From Amoeboaphelidium protococcarum (Eukaryota > Aphelidiomycota > Aphelidea), in contig JALECJ010000256.1 in NCBI GenBank assembly GCA_023515745.1, positions 1,798,001 through 1,862,000 on the forward strand: a DNA stretch of 64,000 nucleotides, read 5' to 3'. The position numbers and the translations under genes were made by a program. The notes under the pieces are model-generated. The model worked only from the letters and a program-made list of their open reading frames with translations. It did not search any database and was not told the origin of the DNA. Positions 34,637 through 46,937 of this stretch are shown here, piece after piece (the stretch's first letter is position 1; each line of letters starts with the position of its first letter).

Positions 34637-35164
34637 ATGATGGTAAGCTGTTTACTAAATTAAATGTTCGCTTCAATTTGATAACTCTATGTGTAGTCTT
34701 GTAAAACTTCGCCTGTGCATCCGCTGCCTCAAAGGCAACATATAATAACTGTGACGCCAATTAGACCGCATTCTGCTCAGCCTGTATTTCTGAAAGTGCA
34801 ATAAGATGTGATGGATAATGATGAACGCGCGTCAATAATGACAGGATTGAGTAAAACCCCAGAGCCGCGCTCCAACGATGATTCTGCTGATACAATCCAA
34901 GCTCCGCTGCCACAATGCTCTAACAATCAGTCGATGTCTCAGCTCAAAAGACCTACTCTATCTGTTCACAGCGTCGGATCTTATTAGCACAGTGACTAGC
35001 CTTCTAATTACGTGATGCCGTCTCCGATCCAGCGTTCAAACAATCCGCTCTGTAATTTGAAATCTCCTGTGGCTACCAAATCGCCAAATTATCAGCAGCG
35101 TGGTCGCTCTCAGTCAATACCTCACCATCCATCTTCTATCAAGTTTATCTAAAACTTTTAATGA
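34637..35164 (+). CDS. orphan Ser/Pro/Gln-rich protein
   Basis: The first coding exon is only ATGATG (34637-34642). A 54-nt intron (GTAAGC to GTGTAG) leads to exon 2, 34697-35164, for 157 residues. The protein is low-complexity with basic and proline residues (TVTPIRPHSAQPV, SMSQLKRPTLSVHS, MPSPIQRSNNP, IPHHPSSIKF) and several SP/TP sites. It is predicted disordered and perhaps a kinase substrate or adaptor. No family is recognised. The splice signals are strong and the downstream frame lacks TGA, which supports a real gene. Confidence 0.55.
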
Positions 35165-35336
35165 TTTGATTTTGTAAATTTACATTCTTGTGATGACTTC
35201 AAGATATTAATTCTATTTTCTCTTGAGTTTTCAACTTTGTCTCTAACTCCTTAACGGCTTTACTAAGCGCGCATAGAGAAAACTAGAAAAATTATTTTAT
35301 TATAACATTTCTACAGCTGAGATATTAGCAAAAGCA

Positions 35337-36836
35337 ATGGCTGAATAAGAGTATCATATAGTCAGGGAAGGAAAGGCTGAGATATTGTTTGCCAAGGATA
35401 ACGTGTTCTACAGCCCGGTTTAGTAATTCAATAGAGATTTGAGCATTGCGGTTCTTCGTGTTTTCGCTGAGCAGTATGGTCCATAGAAGACTAATGATAC
35501 TGATAGCAATGGCCTATCTGTGCTGGAGGCTTTATCTGCCAGTGGTCTTCGGTCGATCAGATATGCCAAAGAGATTCCTGATATACTGGATCGTATATTG
35601 GCGAATGATATGTCGCAATACGCGGTAGATTGTATGCAGAGAAATGTTGAGCACAACAAATTGCCATAAGGTAAGATGACGCCGCACATGAGTGATGCCA
35701 TCGATTTGCTATACTCTTAGAGAACTAAGCGAGAGTTTGACGTTATTGATATTGATCCTTTTGGCTCTGCTGCTCCGTTTGTTGATGGCACTGTACAAGC
35801 GGTTAAGGATGGCGGCCTTCTGTGTATCACTTGTACTGATATGGCTGTTCTGGCTGGCAATAATCCTACCTCTTGCTTTGCCAAATATGGCTCTATACCT
35901 GTAAAAACTCCAGCCTGTCACGAACTTGCTCTGAGAATTCTGCTAAATTTTATCAAGACCTGCGCCGCCAAGTACAAGCGTCATATTGAACCATTGCTGA
36001 GTGTGAGCGTGGATTATTATGTGCGCGTATTTGTTCGCGTCCATGACAATGCAGCGGAGGCTTTGAAGCTTTGTGCTAGTACCTCTACTCTGTATCAGTG
36101 CTGTGGCTGTAAATCTTACGAGCTAGCTCCTTTTGGTACTTTTGCTGACCCGTCGAGTCGCGGCGGGGCAAAATTTTCATATGGTCGATTACCTGCAGGT
36201 ATGTCTGATAAATGCTCGCAGTGTGACGCTGTTTATCACATTGGTGGTCCAATATATTCGGGTCCTATCCACAATTAAGAGTTTGTGAGAGCACTGGTAG
36301 ATCATTTGAATTTGGAGTCTAGCAGTGCACTGTATGGCACTCATGAGAGAATGTTGGGCATGATCTCAGTGATATCGGAGGAGTTGCCCGATGTGCCACT
36401 ATTCTATACTGTGGACAAGTTGTGTTAAGCTGTACGAATATCATGCCCTCCAATGGTGAAGATGAATTCTGCCATTCTGAATGCTGGATATCGTGTCTCC
36501 ATGTCTCATTGCCATCAGCACTCTTTGAAAACCGATGCACCGATCGATGTGTTGATGGATATCCTGAGATGCTTGAAGCTAGAGTGTGGCCCAATAAAGT
36601 TGGACAAGTTCCCTGATAAGAGTGTACAGTAGAATCTGCTTCGTAAAGAGCCCAAGTTGCGTGCAGACTTTACTATACACCCAGATGCCAACCCACAATC
36701 TCGAAAGTTCAAACTGAATCGCTTCGAAGATCATAAAGGTATGAACTGGGGACCAAGAAGTAAGAAGGCTGTCAAGAGAAAGTTGGAGATTGAAGTTGAC
36801 TCCAAGCAAAGTCAAGAACAATCTATAGATCATTGA
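35337..36836 (+). CDS. TRM1: tRNA (guanine26-N2)-dimethyltransferase Trm1
   Basis: A 499-residue protein in a single exon. Landmarks: [19 protein letters not shown] with [22 protein letters not shown] (SAM-binding motif I), [33 protein letters not shown] (catalytic DPFG), [12 protein letters not shown]-type [34 protein letters not shown], a C2C2 zinc site (CCGC ... CSQC), [27 protein letters not shown] and the tail [15 protein letters not shown] with NWGPRSK. It makes m2,2-G26 in nuclear and mitochondrial tRNAs. The first ATG is used; there is no clear mitochondrial presequence. Confidence 0.98.
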
Positions 36837-36882
36837 TAATAAGAAATTTCAATCGTATAATAAATTAAATCTTTTAATTCTA

Positions 36883-37812
36883 TCAATTGTTACTGTTCAG
36901 GTACAGCTTTAAGAACCTTGAATACGAATCTTTGCGCATCAATTCAAAGACATACTCTCTGCACTCTACAAATATCATAGAGTCATATCGTTTGTCTTCA
37001 TCAATGCACTTGACAATCTTCTGTTTTAGTCTATTTGGAATATTAACTTACTTTCCCGCCCCTGTAGCCAAATAAGTCGCGTAGATGAGCTTTACCGAAT
37101 GCCTCAAGATTCGCCGATCAATCTGCATACTCGTTATGATATCATTGTTGACCATTTGGCTAATTGTCTCGGAATGGGAAGGTACTATGATAGACTCCAG
37201 CGACTTGTAGGCTTTAGAAAGATCAGCAGAAGAGCACGTATTGTCTGATGAAGCAGAGACTATCGATCCAGACTCTTCCCTGTGCAGAATTGCCTTTTAT
37301 TTCTTGTATCGTTTATAAAGAAGATTATGATTTCGCAGAGCCAGACAGAATTCCAAATTCTCCTCCGAGTGCTCCTTACGCGATAGATATTTGTGATAGA
37401 GCATCAACTCATTTGATGGATGTTTAAATATCATCATTGATCTAAATGCGGAATCTTATTACAAATATTGCTGTTCTTGGCGAGCAGTTTCACCTGTCTA
37501 TTCCCGACGCACTTGATGATGATTACGATTACTGTTGGTATTCAGAGCATCACTAGCTTTATCATCAACAGTAGCAATTCTTCTCAAAGGATTCTTAGCT
37601 TTGGGTGACGTTGGTGACACACGCGTAAAAAATTGCACTCCATTCTTTTGATTTGTTTGAACCATCAGCCTGCACTTTTGATCTCCATGAGCATCCCTCT
37701 CCTTATTTTTACCATATTCTATCATTCTATATCGATCCTGTTTTTTATTAATAGTCCAGGATTATTTAATTGAGAAATTAGTATTATTTAAACAGTGAAA
37801 ATGATGTCCCAT
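36883..37812 (-). CDS. RGS-domain protein
   Basis: About 309 residues from the first in-frame ATG (37810-37812), or 280 from a second ATG at 37723-37725. The C-terminal half is an RGS domain: a first helix IFKHPSNELMLYHKYLSRK, EHSEENLEFCLALRN, a Ser-rich insert, YLATGAGKQVNIPNRLKQKI and the signature FVECREYVFELMRKDSYSRF. The N-terminus is basic and disordered. It should accelerate GTP hydrolysis on G-alpha proteins, consistent with heterotrimeric G-protein signalling in this organism. Upstream, the same frame continues with Cys/His-rich codons but is broken by a TGA at 37867-37869 (see findings), so the N-terminus is uncertain. Confidence 0.82.
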
Positions 37813-38010
37813 GAGCTCAGGATTAGCCGTACAGTCACGAGAATGGGTTCTTGCATGATGCACGCGTCAACCAATAGGATCATTACACGTTTTACAATGA
37901 TTATTATAAAGTCTTTTAGTATAAAGATGCTTACACTAATTAAGCGTAAAATAGTATAATCAAAGATATGCTCAAGTTAAATGAAATATGTATATATCTT
38001 CAATTCATCT

Positions 38011-40779
38011 TCAATAACGCGCCACGAATTGAATTGTTGACAGTGATTTTCTAAACAACTGGTCAACATCAGTGCTACTAGCTTTAACAGCCAATGACAA
38101 GTCTTCGAGCACTTGCGCAAACTTTGCTCCATGTTCCAAAATGACATCAGAATGAACTTTAAGTACAGTCTGCAGACATGCTTAATACAACTCAAACTCG
38201 CGGCAAGTCCGTATCAAATGACTCAGACATTGAAGGAGAGAGATTAAACTTTCAACTCCATTCAAAACATCCACTGCTCTGATCTCATAATCTATCTCTG
38301 ACGCGTTCATCTTCTTCAGCATTTCTATAACTTCCGAGTAGTCGCCAGATTCGTTGGCTTCAATGACAGCCTTCATGAAAGGAGTGTAGTCCTGTTGAAG
38401 AGCATCAAAATTGATAGAGCTTTAGGACTGATCATTCTTCTATATCTGACTTGAATGCACATCAAATTAACTTTTTAATCCAGAAATCACAGGCAGGAAG
38501 AATGGCGCTTACTCGGGGGCTTTCGGTACTTCTTTAGGCTTATTTCTCTTCTTGATCAAGTCGAGGGACAGAAGAGAACTCCATTTAGCTTTCGGTTGAA
38601 TGGACAATGTCATCATATCTTGCAATATCTGATCGGCAGCATGATATACGAATCCAACAGAATCACTGAAGTGCTCATCGAGATTATCATTGTCGTCTAG
38701 GTAAGAAGAGTCTTCACCTGGCAGCAGGGAAACTGATATTTTTTCAGATAAAACAGCTTCTGGCAGGTCAACTTTGGACAACACAACGTTGCTAAACTGC
38801 ATCTTATTGGCCCATAGATAAACACCCAACTGACCTTGGTGAGTAGTGGCAAGAAAATCTCCAGTAGGTGACAGCGACAAGCTTGTGACCATATCGCGAC
38901 ATTTAAAAACATCTACAAGGTGACCAGACGGAATATCAAAAGTAAGAACCATACCACTTTTACCGCTAGCAATCAACCATCTACCATCTTTGCTCATGGT
39001 CATGGATGTGATCTTGGAATGAAGCTGAAATTTTCTAACAATGGACAAATTTTCAGCCTCCAAAAGGTAAACTGTTTGATCTTTACAGGATACAGCAATA
39101 AAATTACTAGATTTGTGAAATTCCGATGCCAAAGCCTCTGATGGTAAACGCGCAGATTTGATACAAATGCCCTTAGCAAACGACCACATGGCAACAACAC
39201 CATCCTCATGAATACTGTAAATGTGCTTATTCAATGCATCCATATGAACACCGACTACTTGGCTGTCTACACCACTATAATTACGTCTTACCAGAGCCGA
39301 TTGCATATTGACAGATGTCAGCTGGCCACCTTAAGTTCCTATAACACCAAAGTTGCCACAATTACTAACGCACACGGCAGTTACAGGTTTACCATCCGCG
39401 GCCTTAATAGACAGATCCTTGTCGACTCTTTTGTAATCAAAAGACCACACGGTTGCCACATTATATCTCTAATGACACGCCAAAATGTTATTCCAATCCT
39501 TGGCGCGATTACTAGAACTATCAATGCCGGTTACCAGAGGCAATTTCAATTGATCGATGCTCATATTACGAGACTTTGCTTTCTTAACCAGCCCCGGTCC
39601 TTAAGAGAGCTCAACACTCTACTCATCCCTCATAGTGCAGAAGGTACGTACCGCATTGTCCTCTGCAGCAGTAAGAACACTGCGCCCATCTTCTCCGTAA
39701 TACTTGACTTGAGTGGGTGGTCGATAATGACCAGAGCGAGATCTGAGCAGCCGTGCACTTCCATCCACCGTATCAAACACCCACATTTTGATCGCGTTGT
39801 CATTACCAGAAGATATAAGCACAGGCTACTTCGGTATAAATTACAATGAATTAACTGATGCTTCATGAGCCTAAAAAGTCTATACAATTCTTCTATCCTC
39901 CAGATTCCATACCGCCACCATACCAGAACTATCTCCGGAGACCATCACGGGCATATCGTTGTCAGTCCGGAAAGCGATGGCCTTGATTGATTGATCCATA
40001 GAGAATGACATTAATTTCTGATCACTCCTTAGATTGAGTAGCACAATCTGACCATTACTGAGACCAGCAGCAACAACATCAAGTACCGGAGATTACGCTA
40101 AGCACTAGATAGCATTGCAAGATTACGAACTATTGTCCTTCTTCTCAAGCGTAAACTCATATAGCATTTTCACAGACTTTATATTCCACAGCTACAATCT
40201 TCCATCGGAACTTCCTACCAACACTTTATTAACGTACGTGCTTGGATGAAGAATTGAAGTCGGAACGAAACCGGAATCAAAACTGATTTCTGTCATCAAC
40301 TGATGGTCAGAAGTGCTCCATACGCGCATAACCCCATCATCATAAGCAGCTACCAGGACATCACCAAACACAGACATATCTATGACGGCACCATCTGCGC
40401 CATTATCTTGATCATATCTCATGACTTGAACAATTTTGGCGCGCTCATATACAATAATATCACAGCCACTGCCAACGTACGTATAGTCTCCATTCAACGC
40501 CATGCACTAGATTTTCTAATCTACAGGTAAAGACGCGTCATCACCTGGAGAAATCACAGACTGACGCTAATCCACAGACTGACTTACAAACATCAGACGC
40601 AACTAGTCATTATACACCTAATACTTTCTGCCTAGAGATGCAGTAATAAACACCTTGCTTCCTCTGATCTGCATTTAGATTGGAACATCAGAATCACAAA
40701 TATGCCCCAGAGCTCTAAATGGCTAAAAGATTCTACTCTTTCCAATCGATGCTGATACTCCTTATCTAAACTTCTTCAT
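38011..40779 (-). CDS. UTP21: U3 snoRNP / SSU processome protein Utp21 (WDR36)
   Basis: An intronless 922-residue protein. The N-terminus has RIFQPFRALGHICDSDVP and VFITASLGRKYQVYND, as in WDR36. Two WD40 propellers follow with many GxSSDGRLQLWNIKS-type blades (VGSSDGRL, VSGDSSGMVAVWN, SSGNDNAIKMWVFD, TAAEDNAVRTF, HEDGVVAMWSF, ASGKSGMVLTFD). The C-terminal Utp21 domain contains WSSLLSLDLIKKRNKPKEVP, APFFLPVISGL, EVIEMLKKMNASEIDYEI and ending LSTIQFVARY. It functions in 18S rRNA processing in the nucleolus. Large open frames on the opposite strand (for example 39208-39849) are shadows. Confidence 0.97.
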
Positions 40780-40963
40780 AGTCTAAATCTATTCCTCTTA
40801 TACCATTGTGGACTCCACTTTAAATATATCTTGTACTTACTATCTGGTCAAAAGATTCTGTGTGATTCTGTCTGATAGAGTGAGAAAAAGTGACAAAAAC
40901 AGATTTGAAATTCCACGTTAACGAAAAGCACAACCGTTAAAGCAAAGCTAATTGAATACACAT

Positions 40964-41992
40964 TCAGCTTTGAAATTCTATTTACTACATCGATTTAGCA
41001 ATCAATGATAATCGCAATGCACCTTCTAAACTATTAATTTTAAGATTCTACTACTTAATCTAATCCTCGTAAAACTTCTTCAATTACTCTTCGCGTTTAA
41101 GTTCATTCTGAGGGAGAATGAGCGTTTCAATCACGGCATCACAGCGAGCAGGCGTCATCAAGTCCTAATCAGTCTGCGTTTCACCAAAATTTACACAAAT
41201 CGCGTCAGTCTGCGTTTCACTTTCGACACAGGTCGGCCGCGTCTTTAATTCCTATTCAAGTCGTTCGGAATTCTATCGTTGCTCTTCTTACTACTAAAGG
41301 TTTTGATTTTAGAGTCGCTTAATTTCTTATTAAAGTTCAGCAATTTCTGATTTCAACTTGATAACTTCTTGCTATGTCTTCGGTTCATCATGAGACTTTT
41401 TGACAATTTACTTGGCCTTTATCAATTCAGCTTCGTGTCTGACGCGTTCTCTCTGCATCTACTGAGTGGTAGAATCAAATTGTGATTTCAATGCCATTTC
41501 AGATGATTATAATCGCTGAATCTAAGCAGACAAATCCTCACATCGCTCATGCAGCTATTCATTCAGTCGTATCTTGTGCATCAATTCATCCTGCAAAGCT
41601 TGCATTTCAACGCTCTACTTGCCTTCCGATGTGGTATTATTATTATTATTATTATTAGTCTTTCTCTGAGTACCGAACAAACTCCATCCATTCTATACAT
41701 CTTCCTGCAACTACTTTTACAGCGATTTACATTTACTTTAATACGATCGATTCTCAATCTGACATTAGGAAAGTGAACGTTATAGCGATGATACAACATT
41801 ATCTTTATCATTTAATTATCGCCGTAGTTATTCCATTTTGGATGACAGTTCTGATAGACGCTCATGCAGTTTGTTATTCTATGCTTGATACTTGGCATAT
41901 TTCCTATGCAGCGATTCAGTTTCACCACCGCTAAATTCACTGTGCTCAGGTGATGCACTTCTAGAGTACCTACTCGCATTACTTTCAGACAT
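40964..41992 (-). CDS. coiled-coil protein with two LC8-type TQT motifs
   Basis: An intronless 342-residue protein, mostly coiled coil (about 25-250 and 290-330) and very rich in Gln, Glu, Leu and Lys. The N-terminus is Ser-rich (SNASRYSRSASPEHSEFSGG). An Asn7 run comes from an AAT repeat near 41637-41660. Residues about 255-285 carry two near-identical motifs, SETQTDA and GETQTDQ, of the dynein light chain LC8-binding TQT type. I do not recognise a specific family. Scaffold, trafficking adaptor or centrosomal protein are possible. Confidence 0.65.
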
Positions 41993-42118
41993 GACATATA
42001 TTAAATTTAATTAATTAAAGCCGAAAAAAAGAATAACGATTTCAGCACCTTTATTGATTGATCGCTTCAATTCTCTTTTTCATGTGAAGAGAAACCACTG
42101 AGCGCAAAAGTCGGAAAA

Positions 42119-43711
42119 ATGACCAAAAAACGATCAGCTACCATTGATGAGGTGGACCCGGTATAGATGGGCTCTCATTAAGAGAATAATAATAAATCTG
42201 TTAAGATGGATGAGAATGGTGTTATTACATCCTAAAGTCAAGGTGTAGATAACGTGGACTTGAACGATTTGGAGTTTGAAGACGCGTGGGAGGACGAGAT
42301 GGAGGAGGATGAAGATATTGTCATTTGTAACGACGACGACGATGATGATGATATTGAAGATGTACAATTGGATGCTAATGGTAACGTGATAGAAGGCAGC
42401 GGGTCCAAGTAATCTTCATCCGATCAATAAGAGCAGTAATAGAAGAATGAAAAGCAGGTTTATCTGCCTGGATAAGCTTTGGCAGAGGGTGAAGTGTTGG
42501 ATTATGACAATCGTGCTTATAGATTATATCATACTCTGTCCGCTGAATGGCCGTGTCTGTCATTTGATACTGTAAAGGATCAGTTTGGCGATAATAGACT
42601 TCAGTATCCAATGTCAATGTACATGGTCGCCGGTTCTCAAGCAGACGCCGCTTCTAATAATCGCGTCTATTTGATGAAGGTGACGCGTCTGCACAAGACT
42701 TATAGCGGTAAAGTGGTCACTGGCAATAATATGAATGACAGTGATGATGATGATAGCGATATGGATGAAGACGAGGTGGAAGAAGATCCACTGTTGGAGT
42801 ATCGTTCTATCAAGCATCATGGTGGTGTGAATCGTATCAGATGCTTCCAACCAAGTGGGTAAACGGACACTGTGTATGCCGCCACATGGGCAGATACCGG
42901 CAAGGTGCATGTGTGGGATATGTCTCCCCTGAAGCAGTCTCTGGATAACGTTGGTTCGAAGCCAGTTAATCAATCAGCTGCACCACTATATACTTTAAAG
43001 AGTCACCGCATGGAAGGTTATGCTATTGACTGGTGCAAGGCGCCAACCGGTGGTTACGTGGCGAAGCTTCTGACAGGTGATTGTAATGGTAATATTTATC
43101 TAACTCAGCTTGATCAGTAGAAAGGATGGTATAGTAGCAATAAAGCGTACTCTAGCCACAAATAATCTGTTGAAGATCTACAGTGGTCCCCAGTTCAAGA
43201 TACCGTGTTCGCGTCTGCATCTGTCGATTAGACCATCTAGTTATGGGATACGCGTGCTGCAGGCAATAAGAGTTCGATTTCGATCAAGGCTCACGATGCA
43301 GACGTTAATGTCATCTCGTGGAATAGAAAGATGCCTAATCTTTTGGCTTCAGGTGCAGATGATGGCCAGTTTAGAATTTGGGATTTGCGGCAAGCCAAGT
43401 CTGGAGTCGCATCTGCCACCTATACTTGGCACAAATCTCCTATAACATCCATCGAGTGGTCCGCGCATGATGAGTCCATCCTTGCCGTATCCTCTGCCGA
43501 TGATCAATTGACTTTGTGGGATTTTTCTGTCGAGGCTGATCACGAGGTTATGCAAGAATCTGCTGATCTGGACATCCCACCTCAACTGATGTTCATCCAC
43601 CAGGGGCAGAAGGAGATTAAAGAGTTGCACTGGCACAGTCAAATCCCTGGAATGGTCATGTCCACGGCATCCAACGGATTCGACCTATTCAAAGCCATAG
43701 TCATGGAGTGA
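42119..43711 (+). CDS. GRWD1: GRWD1 / Rrb1, ribosomal protein L3 chaperone
   Basis: A 530-residue single-exon protein. It has an acidic N-terminus (many Asp/Glu, with Gln runs from TAA/TAG), then YLPGQALAEGEVLDYDNRAY and LYHTLSAEWPCLSFD, which are hallmarks of the family, and a seven-bladed WD40 propeller: HGGVNRIRCFQ, VHVWDMSPL, EGYAIDWC, LLTGDCNGNIYL, SVEDLQWSP, FASASVDQTIQLWDTR, LLASGADDGQFRIWDLRQ, AVSSADDQLTLWDFSVE and EIKELHWHSQIPGM. It assists uL3 assembly into pre-60S particles. Confidence 0.97.
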
Positions 43712-43904
43712 ATTTGGGCTATTTTATGCTTTAAAAAATAATATATACATCTTACATCATGATACATGGCAGCATTTCTCCACAAGGCGATTTTTGCAAC
43801 TTTGTTTCCTTGTTCTGATTTCAATAAAAATTCGCCACTTGTCCAACTATCCTGATATAGAACCTCTTCACTTGCATTAATATTTAGAGCAAAATAATAC
43901 TTGA

Positions 43905-45023
43905 ATGACAGTTCAAAATAGAACTAGAGAATTTTTTGCATCAATAGAGTCAATTAGGTAGAGGAGCGGTTCGCTGCCTGTTCAAGCTATGCCTCAGGCA
44001 TCAGCGATTAGTTCTAGGATAGCATCTTCGCTGAATGAGCCACTACTATCGAATAATGATTATGATTCTAATAAGTCGTCAAATAATGGAGCCGTCGCAG
44101 TATAAGGTGGCGGTTAATTTAGTCGGTAAGCGGCTGTAATAAGCAGAGACATTTCTCAATGCGCTGCCAAATTGGAGAAGTTGACCAAGTTGGCCAAGAA
44201 GAAGTCTCTGTTCGATGATAGTTCCTATGAGATTAATGACCTTACCGCTGTGATAAAACAAGATATTGGACGTCTCGCTAGTAACATAAGTAACTTAGAG
44301 CAGCTATAGTAAGATGAATTAATGCAAAGGTAGTAATAGCGGTCATCATCCAGATGGAAGTTGGCACAAGAACATACATCGAATATCATAATGTCTTTAA
44401 AGTCTAACTTGGCGAATGCATCCAATGTGTTTAAAGATGTGCTGGAAGTTAGATCGTAAACTTTGAAAGCTCAACAATTATAAAAAGATCAGCTATCCGG
44501 CGCACGGCCTTCATCGTCAATGAGCATGAATAATAACTATAATGCGTCGAGCTCCTTTGTCATGAACTCGCAATCTCCGTTGTATTAAGGCCTTTAGTAG
44601 AGGAATAATGCGGCGTAATATGATGCTTAGACTAATCAATTGTAATAGTAGTAGCAGTAGTAGTAGACATCTCCTGACAGTGAGTATATATCAATATCTA
44701 TACCTTATTAGTAGTAGGAACTGTTACAACTGAATCAATCGGATTCTTATCTTGAGAGTCGCGCATAGGCTATAGAAGGCATTGAGAAGACTATAACGGA
44801 TTTGGCTGGTCTATTCTCTCAATTGACGACTATGATCAGTCAACACGACGACCTTGTGCGACGTATTGATGACAATGTGGAGGATATTGAGAGTAATGTA
44901 TTTAACGCACAGAATCAATTGACGCGGTACATGCAGGGTCTCTCAAGTAATCGCTGGCTCATGGCCAAGATATTCGCAGTTCTCATAGTGTTCTTTATTA
45001 CATTTATAATGTTCTTTGCATGA
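43905..45023 (+). CDS. STX5: Qa-SNARE syntaxin 5 / Sed5
   Basis: A 372-residue tail-anchored SNARE. The N-terminus matches Sed5 (MTVQNRTREFFASIES), followed by an Habc-type helical region (residues about 85-180, with SQCAAKLEKLTKLAKKKSLF and DIGRLASNISNLEQLQ). A long Ser/Gln linker includes a Gln run written almost entirely with TAG/TAA near 44643-44666. The Qa-SNARE motif runs from about 290 (QAIEGIEKTITDLAGLFSQL, then MISQHDDLVRRIDDNVED). The C-terminal anchor is MAKIFAVLIVFFITFIMFF. It acts in ER-Golgi and intra-Golgi fusion. Confidence 0.95.
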
Positions 45024-45179
45024 TACTGGCGATGTAATAATAAAATACATTTATTTGACTTGATGTTTTTTTTATTTAAGGCTTTTATATTGACGTTCTC
45101 TCTATTATCTCCCTTGTCATCTCTTTCCATAATCGCGTACATCCCACTATAAAAATATTAGTTTTACTTTGAGTGGACA

Positions 45180-45527
45180 ATGTGGAAGTGGCTCAAGACT
45201 AAATATTATCAGTATGAATTATGGACAGCATTGTAAGATTATTTTTTAATTATTAGGTGAAGTTTAAAGGTCGCGCGAGTCACTCACTGCCTGTATATAT
45301 AGTTTTGTAGATATATGCTTGAACCGTGGGAGAAGGCCATATTCAACTCTGTGATCCTCGCTGGCCTACTCCTCACCCTTTATACCGTGTACATGTATTT
45401 GCCAGAGTATGCACATTACTGCGTCTTTGTCATGACTGATTACTTTCCAATGTTGGAGAGCTACATCCCTGTAAGTTACATGCGACGATTAGATCAGATT
45501 CGGCGTGTCAAATATGGCTCTCCATGA
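45180..45527 (+). CDS. small subunit of serine palmitoyltransferase (SPTSSA/B-like)
   Basis: Two exons, 45180-45232 and 45311-45527; the 78-nt intron runs GTAAGA to TTTGTAG. The product is 89 residues. Splicing yields YYQYELWTALYMLEPWEKAI, very close to the animal ssSPT core (YYQYLLVTALYMLEPWER). The membrane segment FNSVILAGLLLTLYTVYMYLP follows, then a longer hydrophilic tail than in animals. It boosts and tunes acyl-CoA choice of serine palmitoyltransferase in the ER. The resemblance is to animal and plant subunits rather than to fungal Tsc3. Confidence 0.92.
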
Positions 45528-45848
45528 TCGATCATTTCCACATGGTTGATTGTATAAAATGTCAAATATAATTTTAAATCGTATTTTACACTTTAATACT
45601 AAGATTTATCAAATTAAATCTGTTCATAGCGATATAACTTCACATGAGTATTCAAGTGCTTTGAGTTACTTTATGCTTCTCTATAACGTTCCGTCCGCTC
45701 AAATTCGAAAATTTCTTCTTTGAGCGATTCGCTGCGCCGATTTTTCTTCTTTCAGCAAGTCGATCGTTAACAAACGTCACCTTATTTAGATTGATACCTT
45801 CAATTTATTAGTGGATCTGCATTAGTAATTTCTACTTCTTTTAGTGAT
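45528..45848. other. intergenic region upstream of Rieske gene
   Basis: This 321-bp gap holds no gene. Near 45735-45750 it has GCCGATTTTTCTTC, related to a GCGATTTTT element found upstream of other genes (see findings). Confidence 0.4.
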
Positions 45849-46752
45849 ATGGCTTCAAGATTGGTGTCTACAGCTGCGAAGAATACTAGTGGTGTGAGCA
45901 GTGTGAGGTTTAATGCCGTGCCTCTGGCCCAGTCACTCTCCTCCTATCGGGCCAACTTGTACACGCACAGTAGTAGTAGTAGTCAAGAAGAGGAATTTGA
46001 GCCTTTCACAGTTGGATCCAAAGTTGGAAATACTTCAGTTAAATCATTTAACAGTATGATTATACCTTTCTCTCTTAATACTGGACTTGTAATGAATTTA
46101 AATGTGTGTAGCTCGTTTGCAAGATCCATTTAGATTTGGATAGTAGAGATTTTATAGCTCTGGGCGCGTGGAGACGACGAGAGTTCCAGACTTTAGCAGC
46201 TATAAGAAGAGCAGTGGAGGTGATGGCAAGAAGGATGTTGCGTCGTCAGATGACAGGGCATTCACTTATATGATGATTGGCAGTGCCGGAGTGTTGGGTG
46301 CCGTGGGTGCAAAGAACTTTGTGGCCACCTTCCTGTCCCAGTTGGCTCCTTCTGCTGATGTGATGGCTCTGGCCAAGACTGAAATAGATCTAACCTCCAT
46401 TCCACAGGGTAAGAATTTGACGGTGAAGTGGCGTGGTAAGCCTGTGGTGATTAGACATCGTACCCAGGATGAGATTAGTGAGGCTAATACTGTGGCTATG
46501 AATGAGCTCCGTGATCCTCAATCGGATGCTGATAGAGTGAAGAAGCCTGAGTGGTTGGTTGTTCTGGCAATCTGTACTCATCTTGGTTGCGTGCCTATTG
46601 GTGAGGCTGGTGATTATGATGGCTGGTACTGCCCGTGCCATGGTAGTCATTACGATATTAGTGGTAGAATTAGAAAGGGACCTGCTCCATTGAATCTTGA
46701 AGTTCCACCGTATGAGTTTATTGCTGATGACACCAAGTTGGTCATTGGATGA
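45849..46752 (+). CDS. UQCRFS1: Rieske iron-sulfur subunit of mitochondrial complex III
   Basis: Two exons, 45849-46053 and 46112-46752; the 58-nt intron runs GTATGA to GTGTGTAG. The product is 281 residues. It begins with a Ser/Arg-rich mitochondrial presequence. The tether and transmembrane helix read AFTYMMIGSAGVLGAVGAKNFV. The cluster-binding loops CTHLGCVPIGEAGDY and CPCHGSHYDISGRIRKGPAP hold the two Cys/two His ligands, and the end is LNLEVPPYEFIADDTKLVIG. It transfers electrons from ubiquinol to cytochrome c1. It proves an aerobic respiratory chain. The donor is a less typical GTATGA; the phase requires it. Confidence 0.97.
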
Positions 46753-46937
46753 GCTGTTTTCTATCATACAGTTAAAGATCAATCACAACTATCTATCAGC
46801 TGGTGGAAAGGTGAAGTTGATCAAATAAAAGAAAATTATAAGAAAATGGCTCAACATTTAATGATAATATTATCCTTTAATCTACTACTACTGTCACTAT
46901 TAAGACTGGAGGAGGTTCTAGAACAGAATCATAATAC

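Noticed and set aside
37041-37071. Possible 31-nt intron in the RGS gene (GTAAGT to ACAG)
   Set aside because: Splicing would break the frame. Reading straight through gives the expected RGS sequence with TAA as Gln.
39208-39849. 213-aa plus-strand open frame
   Set aside because: Antisense to the WD40 repeats of Utp21, with no domain of its own.
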